Source of the DNA: Aphodoplasma sp045541115
Lineage (GTDB): Bacteria; Bacillota; Clostridia; UBA1381; UMGS1253
NCBI GenBank assembly: GCA_045541115.1
Contig: JAZQIM010000002.1
Coordinates: 55,083-119,082 of the forward strand
DNA: 64,000 nt
Reading direction: 5' to 3'
In this document: positions 35,189-44,051 of the stretch, in pieces
Layout: each line of letters begins with the position of its first letter
How positions within the stretch are numbered: position 1 is the first letter of the stretch
The notes under the pieces: generated by a model
Databases searched by the model: none
Told to the model about the DNA's origin: nothing
The model's input: only the letters and a program-made list of their open reading frames with translations
Position numbers and translations under genes: made by a program

Positions 35189-36727
35189 TCAATTTGTTAA
35201 AGTATCAATCATAGCAGTAGCGTCTGTGTAATCGAGCGAAGTTCTTGTGCTTGAGACAACTACCAGACCGCGCTCATCATAAAAAACGTTTGCTCCTATC
35301 ATTTCACACAATGCGCGTACAGGCAAAAACAGTCTGTCGTAAGCATTGACAGGCGGCTGATCAAGAATCTGATGTTTCTGCTCATACATGCGCTGCTCAG
35401 GCAGATATCGTATTACGTGAGCATTTTGTGTGTTTGGTGCAAGCAAGATGGAGATCTGCGTACTCTGCACGAGAGCGCTGCTTGAAATATAGTCCCATGT
35501 GACGCTGTAACCGGGAAGGTTTTCGGCGATAAAGCGCATAGGCAGAAGTGTGCGCCCATTCGATGTAAAGGCAAATACGCGCTCATCGTTTCCATCAATA
35601 AGCGTTTGCTTGCCATTTATTAACGCTTTTGGAGAATTGAGCATAAGCGCAATTTCAAAGTCGTTATTTTGCTCGTGTATTTGTTCGTATTTAAATTGAG
35701 GTATCTCTTCCTCTTCGTCAGGCGATGTGTATGAAAGATCGCTCATTATAAAATATTTTTTGTCGCTTAAACGCTCGACAAGCATTTTACCTTCGCGAAA
35801 ACCTCCGTAGTGGAGTGAACGGTATTTGTTTGAGTTGTATACAATTGTGCCGTCGATATTCATTATTGAAAGAAGGTCGCTTCCTGCATTGACACAAAAG
35901 CCCGAACAAAAGTCAGACGGCATAAGGTATGAGCTTACGCTTGCAAGTTCATCTCCCTCATTATTTATTAAAAATATTTTGTCGCTGTCCTTCTTTCTTG
36001 CCCAGCAAACACCGTCGTTAAATGTCGATGCATCGGTATATATACCCGGCTCAATTAAGAAGTTTCCCGACAGGTCAATCAGACCCATGTTTATATGGTT
36101 AAAATCGCTTCCCATATCCTTGCTTGCCCAGCAGACGCCGCCCGACCATTCGCCTGACCAGACAAAGTCAAACTCACTTAAAATTTCGCCCGATATATCC
36201 ATTATAGCGCGCTTGCCATTTTTATTTTCCACCCAGCAAACTCCGTCTGAAAATGAGCTTATGGGCGTATATTCATCACTCTTTAATATATCTACAAATT
36301 TACCGCTCTTATCTATAAAGCCAGTCTTTGTGCCTTTGCGAACAAGAGCGAGTCCACACGAAAATTCGCATGCCTCATCAAATTGCGGCTCGATTGCAAA
36401 TTTACCACTCTTATCTATATATCCGAGTTTTCCGTAAGCTATATTTGCAGGAGCAAGTGAGTCGGAAAACGAGCCTGCATATGCAAAATCAAAGTTAATT
36501 GCAACTTTTCCGGCATCATCAATAAAACCGCTTTTATGGTCTTTTCCGCATACCATAAACATAGAATCAGACATCTGACAAAGATCATATATTTCGCCAT
36601 CGTAGTCTACCTCGATGAACTCAAAACGAGGCACTGTTGATGAAGATGATGCATCTGCGCAGGGTGTATGGATAGGCAAAAGTGAAAATATAAAAATTAT
36701 AATTAGTGCATATGCTGTTTTTTTCAA
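35189..36727 (-). CDS. Secreted WG-repeat protein with C-terminal copper-amine-oxidase-like domain
   Basis: The 512-residue protein has a signal peptide (about 1-26, KKTAYALIIIFIFSLLPIH). Residues about 40-330 hold several WG-type repeats, each with a strand pair such as GKLGYIDKSGKFAIEPQFDEA and GFIDKSGKF, predicted to form a beta-propeller-like array. The C-terminal 130 residues match the copper amine oxidase N-terminal-like domain (LLPMRFIAENLPGYSVTWD, FLPVRALCEMIGANVFYDE), also found in the cyclophilin at 4143. A surface-attached role is likely; the ligand is unknown. The start is a TTG with TTAGGAGTAATC upstream. It lies 15 bases after the CDF gene and 33 before cca. Confidence 0.88.
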   Translation of the reverse strand: MKKTAYALIIIFIFSLLPIHTPCADASSSSTVPRFEFIEVDYDGEIYDLCQMSDSMFMVCGKDHKSGFIDDAGKVAINFDFAYAGSFSDSLAPANIAYGKLGYIDKSGKFAIEPQFDEACEFSCGLALVRKGTKTGFIDKSGKFVDILKSDEYTPISSFSDGVCWVENKNGKRAIMDISGEILSEFDFVWSGEWSGGVCWASKDMGSDFNHINMGLIDLSGNFLIEPGIYTDASTFNDGVCWARKKDSDKIFLINNEGDELASVSSYLMPSDFCSGFCVNAGSDLLSIMNIDGTIVYNSNKYRSLHYGGFREGKMLVERLSDKKYFIMSDLSYTSPDEEEEIPQFKYEQIHEQNNDFEIALMLNSPKALINGKQTLIDGNDERVFAFTSNGRTLLPMRFIAENLPGYSVTWDYISSSALVQSTQISILLAPNTQNAHVIRYLPEQRMYEQKHQILDQPPVNAYDRLFLPVRALCEMIGANVFYDERGLVVVSSTRTSLDYTDATAMIDTLTN

Positions 36728-36742
36728 TCTGATTACTCCTAA

Positions 36743-37909
36743 CTAAATGTAGTTTTTATCTATGTTTATTACGGTAAAATAACTGCTGTCCAATGCCCGG
36801 ACTTCTTCCTGAATCTGAGATGTGATTAGCTCGTCGCTTATCTTAAAATCATACGGCACTACAAGATCAAATATAAGGTTTGTGTGCGTAGGGCCTGTTA
36901 CAAGACGAAAATCGTGTATGGATAATCGCGCATCAATTTTATAAATTATATTTTCAACAACTGCTCTCATTTGAAAAATCAATGCGTTGTTTGTTTCAAT
37001 CGGATCTAAATGTATGACGGCGTCGCATTTATATTTCTCGCACAGTTTTTTTTCAATCAAATCTATCGTGTCGTGAAGCTTTATGACGTCGTCGTCGGCG
37101 CTAACTTCCGCGTGAAGTGAGAGCATAAATCTGGTAGGACCGTAGTTGTGTATTATAAGGTCGTGCATTCCAATTACGCCGTCGTGCGACATTACGAGTT
37201 CTTTTATTTGATTAACAAGCTCTTCGCTCGGTGGCTGACCTAATAGCGGAGATAGTGAGTCGCGAATCGTCTGATAGCCTGTATATAAGATAAACGCGGC
37301 GACAATGAGTCCTATATAGCCGTCAAATGAAAGAGCAGTAATTTTGAAAAGAATCATTCCGATAAGCACTGCAGTTGTTGCGACGCAGTCGCTTAAGCTG
37401 TCCTTTGATGCGGCAATAATAGATTGTGACGAAATTTTTTGGCCGATTTGCCTGTAAAATAAAAACATCCACAGCTTTATAAGAATTGAAATTGTAAGTA
37501 TAGTAACTGATACGTATGAAAATATAATTGGCTCGGCGCTTATAATTTTTTCAAACGAGCTTTTGGCAAGTTCTATTCCCATATAAAGTATAAAAACTGC
37601 TACAAAAAGAGATGAGATATATTCAATTCGTCCGTGACCGAATGGATGCTGTTTGTCTGCAGGTTTTGATGACATTTTAAAACCGATTAGTGTTATTATT
37701 GATGAAAGTGCATCAGACAAATTGTTAAACGCATCTGTAAGTATAGAAACGGACATAGACAAAATGGCTATGCATATTTTTATAATGCATAATATAACGT
37801 TTAAAGCGATTCCGCTTACACTTCCTAAAACACCATATTTTTCGCGCACATGTGGGTCAGATACATTATTATAATCTTTTATAAAGAGCCTAAACAACAA
37901 ATCTGCCAC
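36743..37909 (-). CDS. Cation diffusion facilitator (CDF) family metal exporter, probably Mn/Fe
   Basis: The 388-residue protein has six membrane helices (about 28-225) and a C-terminal cytosolic metal-sensing domain (about 240-330) plus an extra 60-residue tail that repeats the fold. The transport site, read from the motifs, is Asn-x-x-x-Asp in helix 2 (NNLSD) and Asp-x-x-x-Asp in helix 5 (DSLSD). Zinc exporters carry His in this set, so the residues fit manganese or iron export better. Start is GTG with AAGGACAG at long spacing. It is the first gene of a minus-strand run with the WG-repeat protein. Confidence 0.88.
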   Translation of the reverse strand: MADLLFRLFIKDYNNVSDPHVREKYGVLGSVSGIALNVILCIIKICIAILSMSVSILTDAFNNLSDALSSIITLIGFKMSSKPADKQHPFGHGRIEYISSLFVAVFILYMGIELAKSSFEKIISAEPIIFSYVSVTILTISILIKLWMFLFYRQIGQKISSQSIIAASKDSLSDCVATTAVLIGMILFKITALSFDGYIGLIVAAFILYTGYQTIRDSLSPLLGQPPSEELVNQIKELVMSHDGVIGMHDLIIHNYGPTRFMLSLHAEVSADDDVIKLHDTIDLIEKKLCEKYKCDAVIHLDPIETNNALIFQMRAVVENIIYKIDARLSIHDFRLVTGPTHTNLIFDLVVPYDFKISDELITSQIQEEVRALDSSYFTVINIDKNYI

Positions 37910-38152
37910 GGTATTTGCACTGTCCTTTCATATTTTATATACTAAAAATTATGACATAGAAATGACGTTTTGTCAAGGGAAAGCACGCCTTCAACGTGCC
38001 TTGGATCTTTGTCTTTCTATAGATATAAGAATGTGAAGATTACACTGAATTATGCATAAAAATTTTAACACATAATTTTATAAATCCTATGGAAATGTGC
38101 ATCATATTATGCTATAATATATTAAATAAATTTCGATTGGGGATTGACGAAA

Positions 38153-39082
38153 GTGGAATTATCATTAACAGTTGCAATTCAAGTATTTATAATGTTTATA
38201 ATTATTATATTAGGTTTTATTATCAAAAATTGCAATATTATAACAAAAGAAGCATCAAGACAGCTTTCGGACATACTACTCATTTTTGTTACGCCGTGCG
38301 TTGTGATAAAGGCATATCAGGTACCGTACCGCGAGGATATGGCAGAAAATTTGCTTGTTGCTTTTGCGGCGGCTATAGTTATAAATGTAGTCGGTGCTGT
38401 TGTGTCGAAATTTATTTTTAACAAAAAAGATGAAAAGAGTATTATAAACCAATACTGTGCGACATATTCCAATTGCGGTTTTATGGGCGTACCGCTCCTT
38501 GAGGCAGTGCTTGGAAGCCAGGGCGTGTTTTATGGCGCGGCGTATCTTGCAATATTTAATATTTTTAACTGGACTCACGGTGTATATCTTTATACTCAAG
38601 ACAAAAAAACACTTTCGATTAAAAATGTTATTCTTAATCCCGGTGTACTTGGCGTTACGGTCGGACTTGCCCTGTTTTTTGCCCGCATAGCGCTGCCGGA
38701 GGTTATTTTAGCGCCTGTAAGTTATATGGCATCGATGAATACGCCTGTCGCAATGCTTTTGCTTGGAGTGTTTTTGGCAGACGTTGACTTTAAAACTGCG
38801 TTTAAAAATATCAGCTTATACACGGTGTCTTTTGTAAGGCTTATAGTAATTCCCATATTGGCAGTTTTTATTTTGCAAATTCCTTTTATACCGGACATTG
38901 TCGCTGTTGCTGTAGTTATACCGGCGGCATGCCCGAGTGCAACTGCGGCGGCTCTTTTTGCATCAAAGTACGAATATGATGCATCTTATGCTTCCGAGAT
39001 AGTTGCTATAAACACCATAGTATCTATTGCAACTCTTCCAATGATAGTTGCAATAAATTCACTTGTTTCAACGATATTTTAA
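38153..39082 (+). CDS. AEC-family transporter (auxin efflux carrier-like permease)
   Basis: A membrane protein of about ten hydrophobic segments with the two inverted five-helix repeats of the AEC family; bacterial members move malate, malonate or amino-acid-like substrates. Family hallmarks are NCGFMGVPLLEAVLG and VIPAACPSATAAALFA. The substrate is unknown. The reading frame opens at a TTG (38144), but GGGGA then touches it, so the GTG at 38153 (309 residues) is preferred. A TATAAT at 38113-38118 is the probable -10 box. The next gene starts 22 bases on. Confidence 0.9.
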   Translation: MELSLTVAIQVFIMFIIIILGFIIKNCNIITKEASRQLSDILLIFVTPCVVIKAYQVPYREDMAENLLVAFAAAIVINVVGAVVSKFIFNKKDEKSIINQYCATYSNCGFMGVPLLEAVLGSQGVFYGAAYLAIFNIFNWTHGVYLYTQDKKTLSIKNVILNPGVLGVTVGLALFFARIALPEVILAPVSYMASMNTPVAMLLLGVFLADVDFKTAFKNISLYTVSFVRLIVIPILAVFILQIPFIPDIVAVAVVIPAACPSATAAALFASKYEYDASYASEIVAINTIVSIATLPMIVAINSLVSTIF

Positions 39083-39104
39083 CTTTATATAAAGGCGGTG
39101 CGCC

Positions 39105-40709
39105 GTGATCAGAATAAGTGGCATCAAAGTAAAATTGGGTTGTGATATAAATAAATATCTTCTTTTGGAAGTTTCGCGAAGGCTTAAAGTAGGCACTGAT
39201 ATGATAAAGTCAGTTGATATATCGAGAAAGTCTGTTGATGCGAGAAGAAAAGATAATGTGCATTATGTGATAAGTGTTGACGTTATCTTATCGTGTGACG
39301 AGGAATTTGCGCTTGGAAGAATAAATGATAATGCCATAAAAAAGGTTATAAAATCATCATTTGAAATTTGCAAGGTAAAAAACAAACCTGCGTTGCGCCC
39401 TGTTGTGTGCGGTTTTGGACCTGCGGGAATGTTTTGTGCGCTGATGCTTGCACGCGCAGGACTTGAGCCGATTGTAATTGAGCGTGGAGCAAGCGTCGAT
39501 GAAAGAGCGGTGGCAGTTGAAGGCTTTTTTGATACAGGAAAGCTTTCTCTAAACAGCAACGTGCAGTTCGGCGAAGGTGGCGCAGGAACTTTTTCAGATG
39601 GTAAACTCACTTGCGGCCTAAACGATAAACGAATGGATTTTATTCTTTCTCAGTTTGTAAAGTTTGGCGCAAGTGAAGATATTTTATATATGGCAAAGCC
39701 GCACATTGGTACGGATGTGCTTCGAAACGTTGTGAAAAATCTGCGAAAAGAAGTGTTAAGCCTTGGCGGCAAAATATACTTTAATACGCGCCTTGATGAT
39801 ATACGTTTAAAAAATGGCAGGGTATGTTGTGTTGTGTGTGATACACCCAAAGGTGAGCTTGAGATTGAATGTGATACGCTTATTATGGCAATCGGGCATA
39901 GTGCGCGCGACACGTTTGAGCTTTTATATGATAAGGGTGCTCTAATGGTGCAAAAACCGTTTTCTATGGGTGTGAGAATTGAGCATTTAAGAAGTATGAT
40001 AGATGAGGCGCAGTATGGCCGTTTTTCAAAGTATAAAGAGCTTGGCGCGGCAGATTACAAGCTATCGTGTAAGGTGGCGGATGCAAGAGGTGTATATACG
40101 TTTTGCATGTGCCCGGGCGGAAGCGTTGTTGCAGCAGCGTCCGAGCATGAAGGCGTAGTTACGAATGGTATGAGTCTTCACGCGAGAGATGATATAAATT
40201 CAAATGCGGCTATTTTGTGCGATGTAAAAACGAGCGATTTTGAAAGCGAGCATCCGCTTTCCGGAATAGAGTTTCAAAGAAAGTGGGAGAAAAAAGCGTA
40301 CATCCTTGGTCAAAGAAGCTACAAGGCACCCGTGAATCTCGTAGGAGATTTTATGGATAAGAAGGTAGCGACATCCTTTGGAGCAGTTTTGCCGACATAC
40401 AGACCGGGCACAGTATTTGCGCCTCTACACGAATGTTTGCCTGAGTTTGTAAGCAACGCTATCAGGCAGGCCTTGCCGGTATTTGACAGCCGACTGTGTG
40501 GCTTTGCAAGCCGTGATGCAGTTTTAACAGGCGTAGAAACACGCTCTTCATCACCGGTTCGAATAATACGAGGCGAAGGATATGAAAGCAATAAGGTTGG
40601 AATTTTCCCTTGTGGCGAAGGTGCAGGATATGCGGGCGGAATTATGAGTGCGGCGCTTGACGGAATTAAGGTTGCATGCGAAATTATAGGCAGATGTAAT
40701 GGAGATTAA
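39105..40709 (+). CDS. FAD-dependent dehydrogenase-like protein (COG2509 type)
   Basis: The 534-residue flavoprotein opens with a short ferredoxin-like N-terminal domain (about 1-90, MIRISGIKVKLG). The FAD-binding Rossmann motif is VCGFGPAGMFCALMLARAGLEP, and the protein ends in GEGAGYAGGIMSAALDGI that closes the FAD site. Related to geranylgeranyl-reductase and HI0933-type flavoproteins; conserved in Clostridia, function not established. GTG start behind AAGGCGGTG. Probably co-transcribed with the AEC permease, though a functional link is not evident. Confidence 0.88.
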   Translation: MIRISGIKVKLGCDINKYLLLEVSRRLKVGTDMIKSVDISRKSVDARRKDNVHYVISVDVILSCDEEFALGRINDNAIKKVIKSSFEICKVKNKPALRPVVCGFGPAGMFCALMLARAGLEPIVIERGASVDERAVAVEGFFDTGKLSLNSNVQFGEGGAGTFSDGKLTCGLNDKRMDFILSQFVKFGASEDILYMAKPHIGTDVLRNVVKNLRKEVLSLGGKIYFNTRLDDIRLKNGRVCCVVCDTPKGELEIECDTLIMAIGHSARDTFELLYDKGALMVQKPFSMGVRIEHLRSMIDEAQYGRFSKYKELGAADYKLSCKVADARGVYTFCMCPGGSVVAAASEHEGVVTNGMSLHARDDINSNAAILCDVKTSDFESEHPLSGIEFQRKWEKKAYILGQRSYKAPVNLVGDFMDKKVATSFGAVLPTYRPGTVFAPLHECLPEFVSNAIRQALPVFDSRLCGFASRDAVLTGVETRSSSPVRIIRGEGYESNKVGIFPCGEGAGYAGGIMSAALDGIKVACEIIGRCNGD

Positions 40710-40813
40710 GCAGTCACGTACCCTTCGGCGCAAATTGACTTTTAATGTTTTTAATGATAATATAATCTAGTATTTTAGCTATAAAAATATGTTATAAGAA
40801 AGAGAAAATAATT

Positions 40814-42658
40814 ATGATAAATAAAATGGATAAAATCTTAATGTCAGTACAAAAGCCGATTCAATATACGGGCGCAGAGATTGGCATGGTAAAGAAAAAC
40901 CCTGATGACGTGTCTGTTCGCTTTGCTTTTTGTTTTCCCGACAATTATGAGGTGGGAATGTCGCATTTGGGCATGAAAATTTTATATCATCTTTTAAATG
41001 AACGCGCTGACACATACTGTGAACGTGTTTTTGCGCCGTGGCCCGATATGGAGCAGAAAATGAGAGAAAATGATATAAAGTTGTTTTCTCTTGAAACTAA
41101 AACACAAGTATGCGATTTTGACATGGTAGGCTTTACGCTCATGTATGAGCTTTCCTATTCGAATGTGCTAAACATGCTCGATTTAGCAGGAATCGCACTA
41201 AAAAGCAGTGAGCGCACGGAAGGCGCGCCTTTTGTTTGTGCGGGCGGTGCATGCGCATACAATCCTGAGCCGCTTGCCGATTTTATCGACTTTTTTATTA
41301 TGGGCGAAGGCGAGCAGGTAATGGGAGAGCTTATGGATGCATATGGCGCGTGGAAGAAAAGCGGTCAAAAGCGTGAGAAATTTTTAGAGGCTATATGCGA
41401 AATTGAAGGAATATATGTGCCGTCATTTTACGATGTTACATATAACGAAGATGGTACAATCGCTTCATTTGAGCCGAACAGAGCATGCGCAAAAAGAAAA
41501 ATAAGAAAGCGTATTGTGCGTGATTTTGATGAGTCGTATTTTCCCGAAACCCTCGTTGTACCATATGGCGAAACTGTGCATGACAGAGTTACGCTTGAGA
41601 TATTTCGCGGCTGCATAAGAGGTTGCCGTTTTTGTCAGGCGGGATATGTTTACAGACCTGTGCGCGAAAAAGGCGCGGACAAGCTTGTAGGGCTTGCAAA
41701 AAAGCTTATAGATGTCACTGGATATGAAGAAATATCGCTATGCTCACTAAGTACGAGCGATTACAGTCAGCTCTCAGAGCTTACAGATGGACTTTTAAAT
41801 GAAATATGCGAGAAAAAGAAAGTGAATTTATCGCTTCCTTCACTTCGTATTGACAATTTTTCATTAGACCTTATGGAAAAGGTGCAGACTGTTCGAAAAA
41901 GCGGTATTACTTTTGCGCCAGAAGCGGGAAGTCAAAGGCTTCGAGATGTCATCAAAAAAGGTGTCAGCGAACAGGATTTATTAAATTCCGTATCGCTTAT
42001 ATTCTCGGGCGGATGGTCAAATGTAAAGCTTTATTTTATGATTGGACTGCCGACGGAAACAGATGAAGATATTGTCGGAATCAGCGATCTTGCTCAAAAG
42101 GTGCTTTCGACATACTATTCTCTGCCAAAAGAAGACAGACACCAGTCACCAAGAATAAGCGTGAGCGCGTCGACATTTGTGCCAAAGCCGTTTACACCGT
42201 TTCAGTGGGAAGCGCAAGACGACATTTATACTATATACGAAAAACAGCGCCTTCTGAAAGGCTCAATAAAATCAAAGCAGATTAAATTCAGTTATCATGA
42301 CGCTGAAACAAGCTTTCTTGAGGGCGTGTTTGCGCGTGGTGACAGAAGACTTTGTGACGTGCTTATACAGGCACATAAAAATGGCTGCAAATTCGATGGT
42401 TGGAATGAGTATTTTAATTTCGAGGCATGGAAGAATGCATTTGAGAGCTGTGGTGTTGACGCGACATTTTATAATCAGCGTAAACGAAGCTTTAATGAGA
42501 TTTTGCCGTGGGATCATATTGATGTTGGTGTGACGAAGGCGTTTTTGGAAAAAGAGGCACGCCTTGCATATGAAGAAACGCTTACACCTAATTGCCGTGA
42601 GAAATGTCTCGGATGTGGTGCGACATGCTTTGGAGGAGGGATATGCGTTGAAAGGTAA
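40814..42658 (+). CDS. TIGR03960-type B12-binding-like radical SAM protein
   Basis: The 614-residue protein has an N-terminal cobalamin-binding-like region (about 30-190), the radical SAM cluster motif CIRGCRFCQAGYVYRP (Cys-x3-Cys-x2-Cys) near residue 270, an iron-sulfur barrel, and a C-terminal Cys cluster CREKCLGCGATCFGGGIC. Similar proteins are always paired with a DUF2344 partner, usually next to rng and rplU. Start ATG at 40814; a TATAAT at 40761-40766 may drive it, with only a loosely spaced TTGACT. Reaction unknown. Confidence 0.9.
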   Translation: MINKMDKILMSVQKPIQYTGAEIGMVKKNPDDVSVRFAFCFPDNYEVGMSHLGMKILYHLLNERADTYCERVFAPWPDMEQKMRENDIKLFSLETKTQVCDFDMVGFTLMYELSYSNVLNMLDLAGIALKSSERTEGAPFVCAGGACAYNPEPLADFIDFFIMGEGEQVMGELMDAYGAWKKSGQKREKFLEAICEIEGIYVPSFYDVTYNEDGTIASFEPNRACAKRKIRKRIVRDFDESYFPETLVVPYGETVHDRVTLEIFRGCIRGCRFCQAGYVYRPVREKGADKLVGLAKKLIDVTGYEEISLCSLSTSDYSQLSELTDGLLNEICEKKKVNLSLPSLRIDNFSLDLMEKVQTVRKSGITFAPEAGSQRLRDVIKKGVSEQDLLNSVSLIFSGGWSNVKLYFMIGLPTETDEDIVGISDLAQKVLSTYYSLPKEDRHQSPRISVSASTFVPKPFTPFQWEAQDDIYTIYEKQRLLKGSIKSKQIKFSYHDAETSFLEGVFARGDRRLCDVLIQAHKNGCKFDGWNEYFNFEAWKNAFESCGVDATFYNQRKRSFNEILPWDHIDVGVTKAFLEKEARLAYEETLTPNCREKCLGCGATCFGGGICVER

Positions 42659-43316
42659 TTATACATACAGATTAAGGTATGAAAAAACGGACCTGGTAAG
42701 ATATATATCCCATCTTGATTTTGTGCGCGTTTTAAATCGTGCCGTAAGGCGTTCTGATTTGCCGATAACATATACCGAAGGCTTTAATCCGCATCCCGTT
42801 ATGATGGTGGCGATGCCGATTTCGGTGGGCGTGACGAGTGAAGATGAATATATCGACATCGACTTTGATGAGATGGTCGATGAAAGTATTATCATGGACA
42901 GATTCAATGACGCGTTTGGCGATGGAATTGTTGTGAAAGCCGTAAAGCGTATATTGCAAGGTGATTTGAGTCTTAAAAAGCTTGACGGTGCAAAATACAG
43001 GGTAATAGTCGAGCAAAAAGGGACAAAGGTGCCTGATATTGATTCGTTTTTGTCGCGTGAGAGTATTATTGTATCTAAAAAAAGCAAAAGCGCGGTAAAA
43101 GATGTCGACATTAAAAACGACATAAAATCGCTTGAAATTGTCGAGGCAGACGGTAACTACGTTGTGCTTGATATTTACGTTCCTGCAGGAAATGAATATA
43201 ATTTAAAGCCGGAGCTTGTTGTCGAGGCGATGGATAAGTATATCGATGGTTTTGATGTGGTTTTTGTGCAGTGTCACAGAACGGCACTGTTATGTAATGG
43301 CGAAAAATTTATATAA
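42648..43316 (+). CDS. TIGR03936/DUF2344 radical SAM-associated protein
   Basis: Partner of the preceding radical SAM protein; the 222-residue chain matches DUF2344, whose start reads YTYRLRYEKTDLVRYISHLD. The frame is open further upstream, but the ribosome site GGAGGAGGG at 42632-42640 points to the TTG at 42648, which overlaps the preceding gene's last codons by 11 bases. In some lineages the two are a single fused protein, so the overlap fits a coupled complex. Role unknown. Confidence 0.88.
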   Translation: MKGNYTYRLRYEKTDLVRYISHLDFVRVLNRAVRRSDLPITYTEGFNPHPVMMVAMPISVGVTSEDEYIDIDFDEMVDESIIMDRFNDAFGDGIVVKAVKRILQGDLSLKKLDGAKYRVIVEQKGTKVPDIDSFLSRESIIVSKKSKSAVKDVDIKNDIKSLEIVEADGNYVVLDIYVPAGNEYNLKPELVVEAMDKYIDGFDVVFVQCHRTALLCNGEKFI

Positions 43317-43349
43317 AAAATTATGGTTTATGTTTTGGAGGGATAAAAC

Positions 43350-43988
43350 ATGGATTTAGCAAAACGCTGGTATCGCGAGAATTTAGCGAAAAAAGTTATT
43401 GAGGCATTAAAAGATAAGGGATATAATGCGCTTTATGCAGAGGATGTGTCTGCACTTCGTGCACTTGTTGCGTCGCTTATACCGCAGGGATCACGCGTTG
43501 CGACAGGTGGCAGTATGACTCTTGAGCAAACACAGGTGATGGCAGACATTAAAAATGGAGCATATGAGTTTATCGACAGACATAACTATACGACTCCTGA
43601 AGAAAAAAGACAAAGACAAATTGAAAGCTTTGGCGCAGACTTTTTTGTGACAAGCACAAATGCAATTACAAAAAAAGGCGAGCTTATCAACATTGATGGT
43701 TATGGCAACAGGGTGTCGGCGATAGAGTTTGGCCCGAAAAACGTAATTATTGTTGCGGGCACAAATAAGATTGTACGCGACATAAATGAAGGAATTTTGC
43801 GCGCAAAACAGATTGCGCCGATAAATGCAAAGCGCCTGAATTGCCAGACGCCATGCGCCGTAGATGGCGTGTGTCACGATTGCAAGGGTGCACACAGAAT
43901 ATGTAACATCACAAGCATCATACATAATTGCTATCGCCAGCCGGGAAGAATTACGGTTATTTTGGTGCCACAGGAGCTTGGATATTAA
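43350..43988 (+). CDS. LUD-domain protein (LutC-like, cysteine-rich C-terminus)
   Basis: The 212-residue protein matches the LUD (DUF162) family, related to LutB and LutC of lactate oxidation. Motifs: VATGGSMTLEQTQVM, FVTSTNAITKKGELINIDG, NVIIVAGTNKIV. The last 50 residues hold six cysteines (CQTPCAVDGVCHDC, then CNITS and NC), which could bind a metal or iron-sulfur cluster; shorter LutC proteins lack this tail. It follows the radical SAM pair by 33 bases with GGAGGGATAA, so may be in the same operon. Not necessarily involved in lactate. Confidence 0.85.
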   Translation: MDLAKRWYRENLAKKVIEALKDKGYNALYAEDVSALRALVASLIPQGSRVATGGSMTLEQTQVMADIKNGAYEFIDRHNYTTPEEKRQRQIESFGADFFVTSTNAITKKGELINIDGYGNRVSAIEFGPKNVIIVAGTNKIVRDINEGILRAKQIAPINAKRLNCQTPCAVDGVCHDCKGAHRICNITSIIHNCYRQPGRITVILVPQELGY

Positions 43989-44002
43989 AATTAAAGAAAA
44001 TA

Positions 44003-44041
44003 AAAACCTCTTACGCGTGCTTTGCGTAAGAGGTTTTTTAT
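44003..44041. terminator. Bidirectional terminator between LUD and valS genes
   Basis: AAACCTCTTACGC and GCGTAAGAGGTTT, a 13-base perfect stem with A and T runs on each side. Confidence 0.95.
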
Positions 44042-44051
44042 ATTTAGTTGA

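Noticed and set aside
40735..40766. Promoter for the radical SAM gene (TTGACT and TATAAT)
   Set aside because: The spacing is 20 bases, outside the normal range, so it is mentioned only as a possible -10 box.
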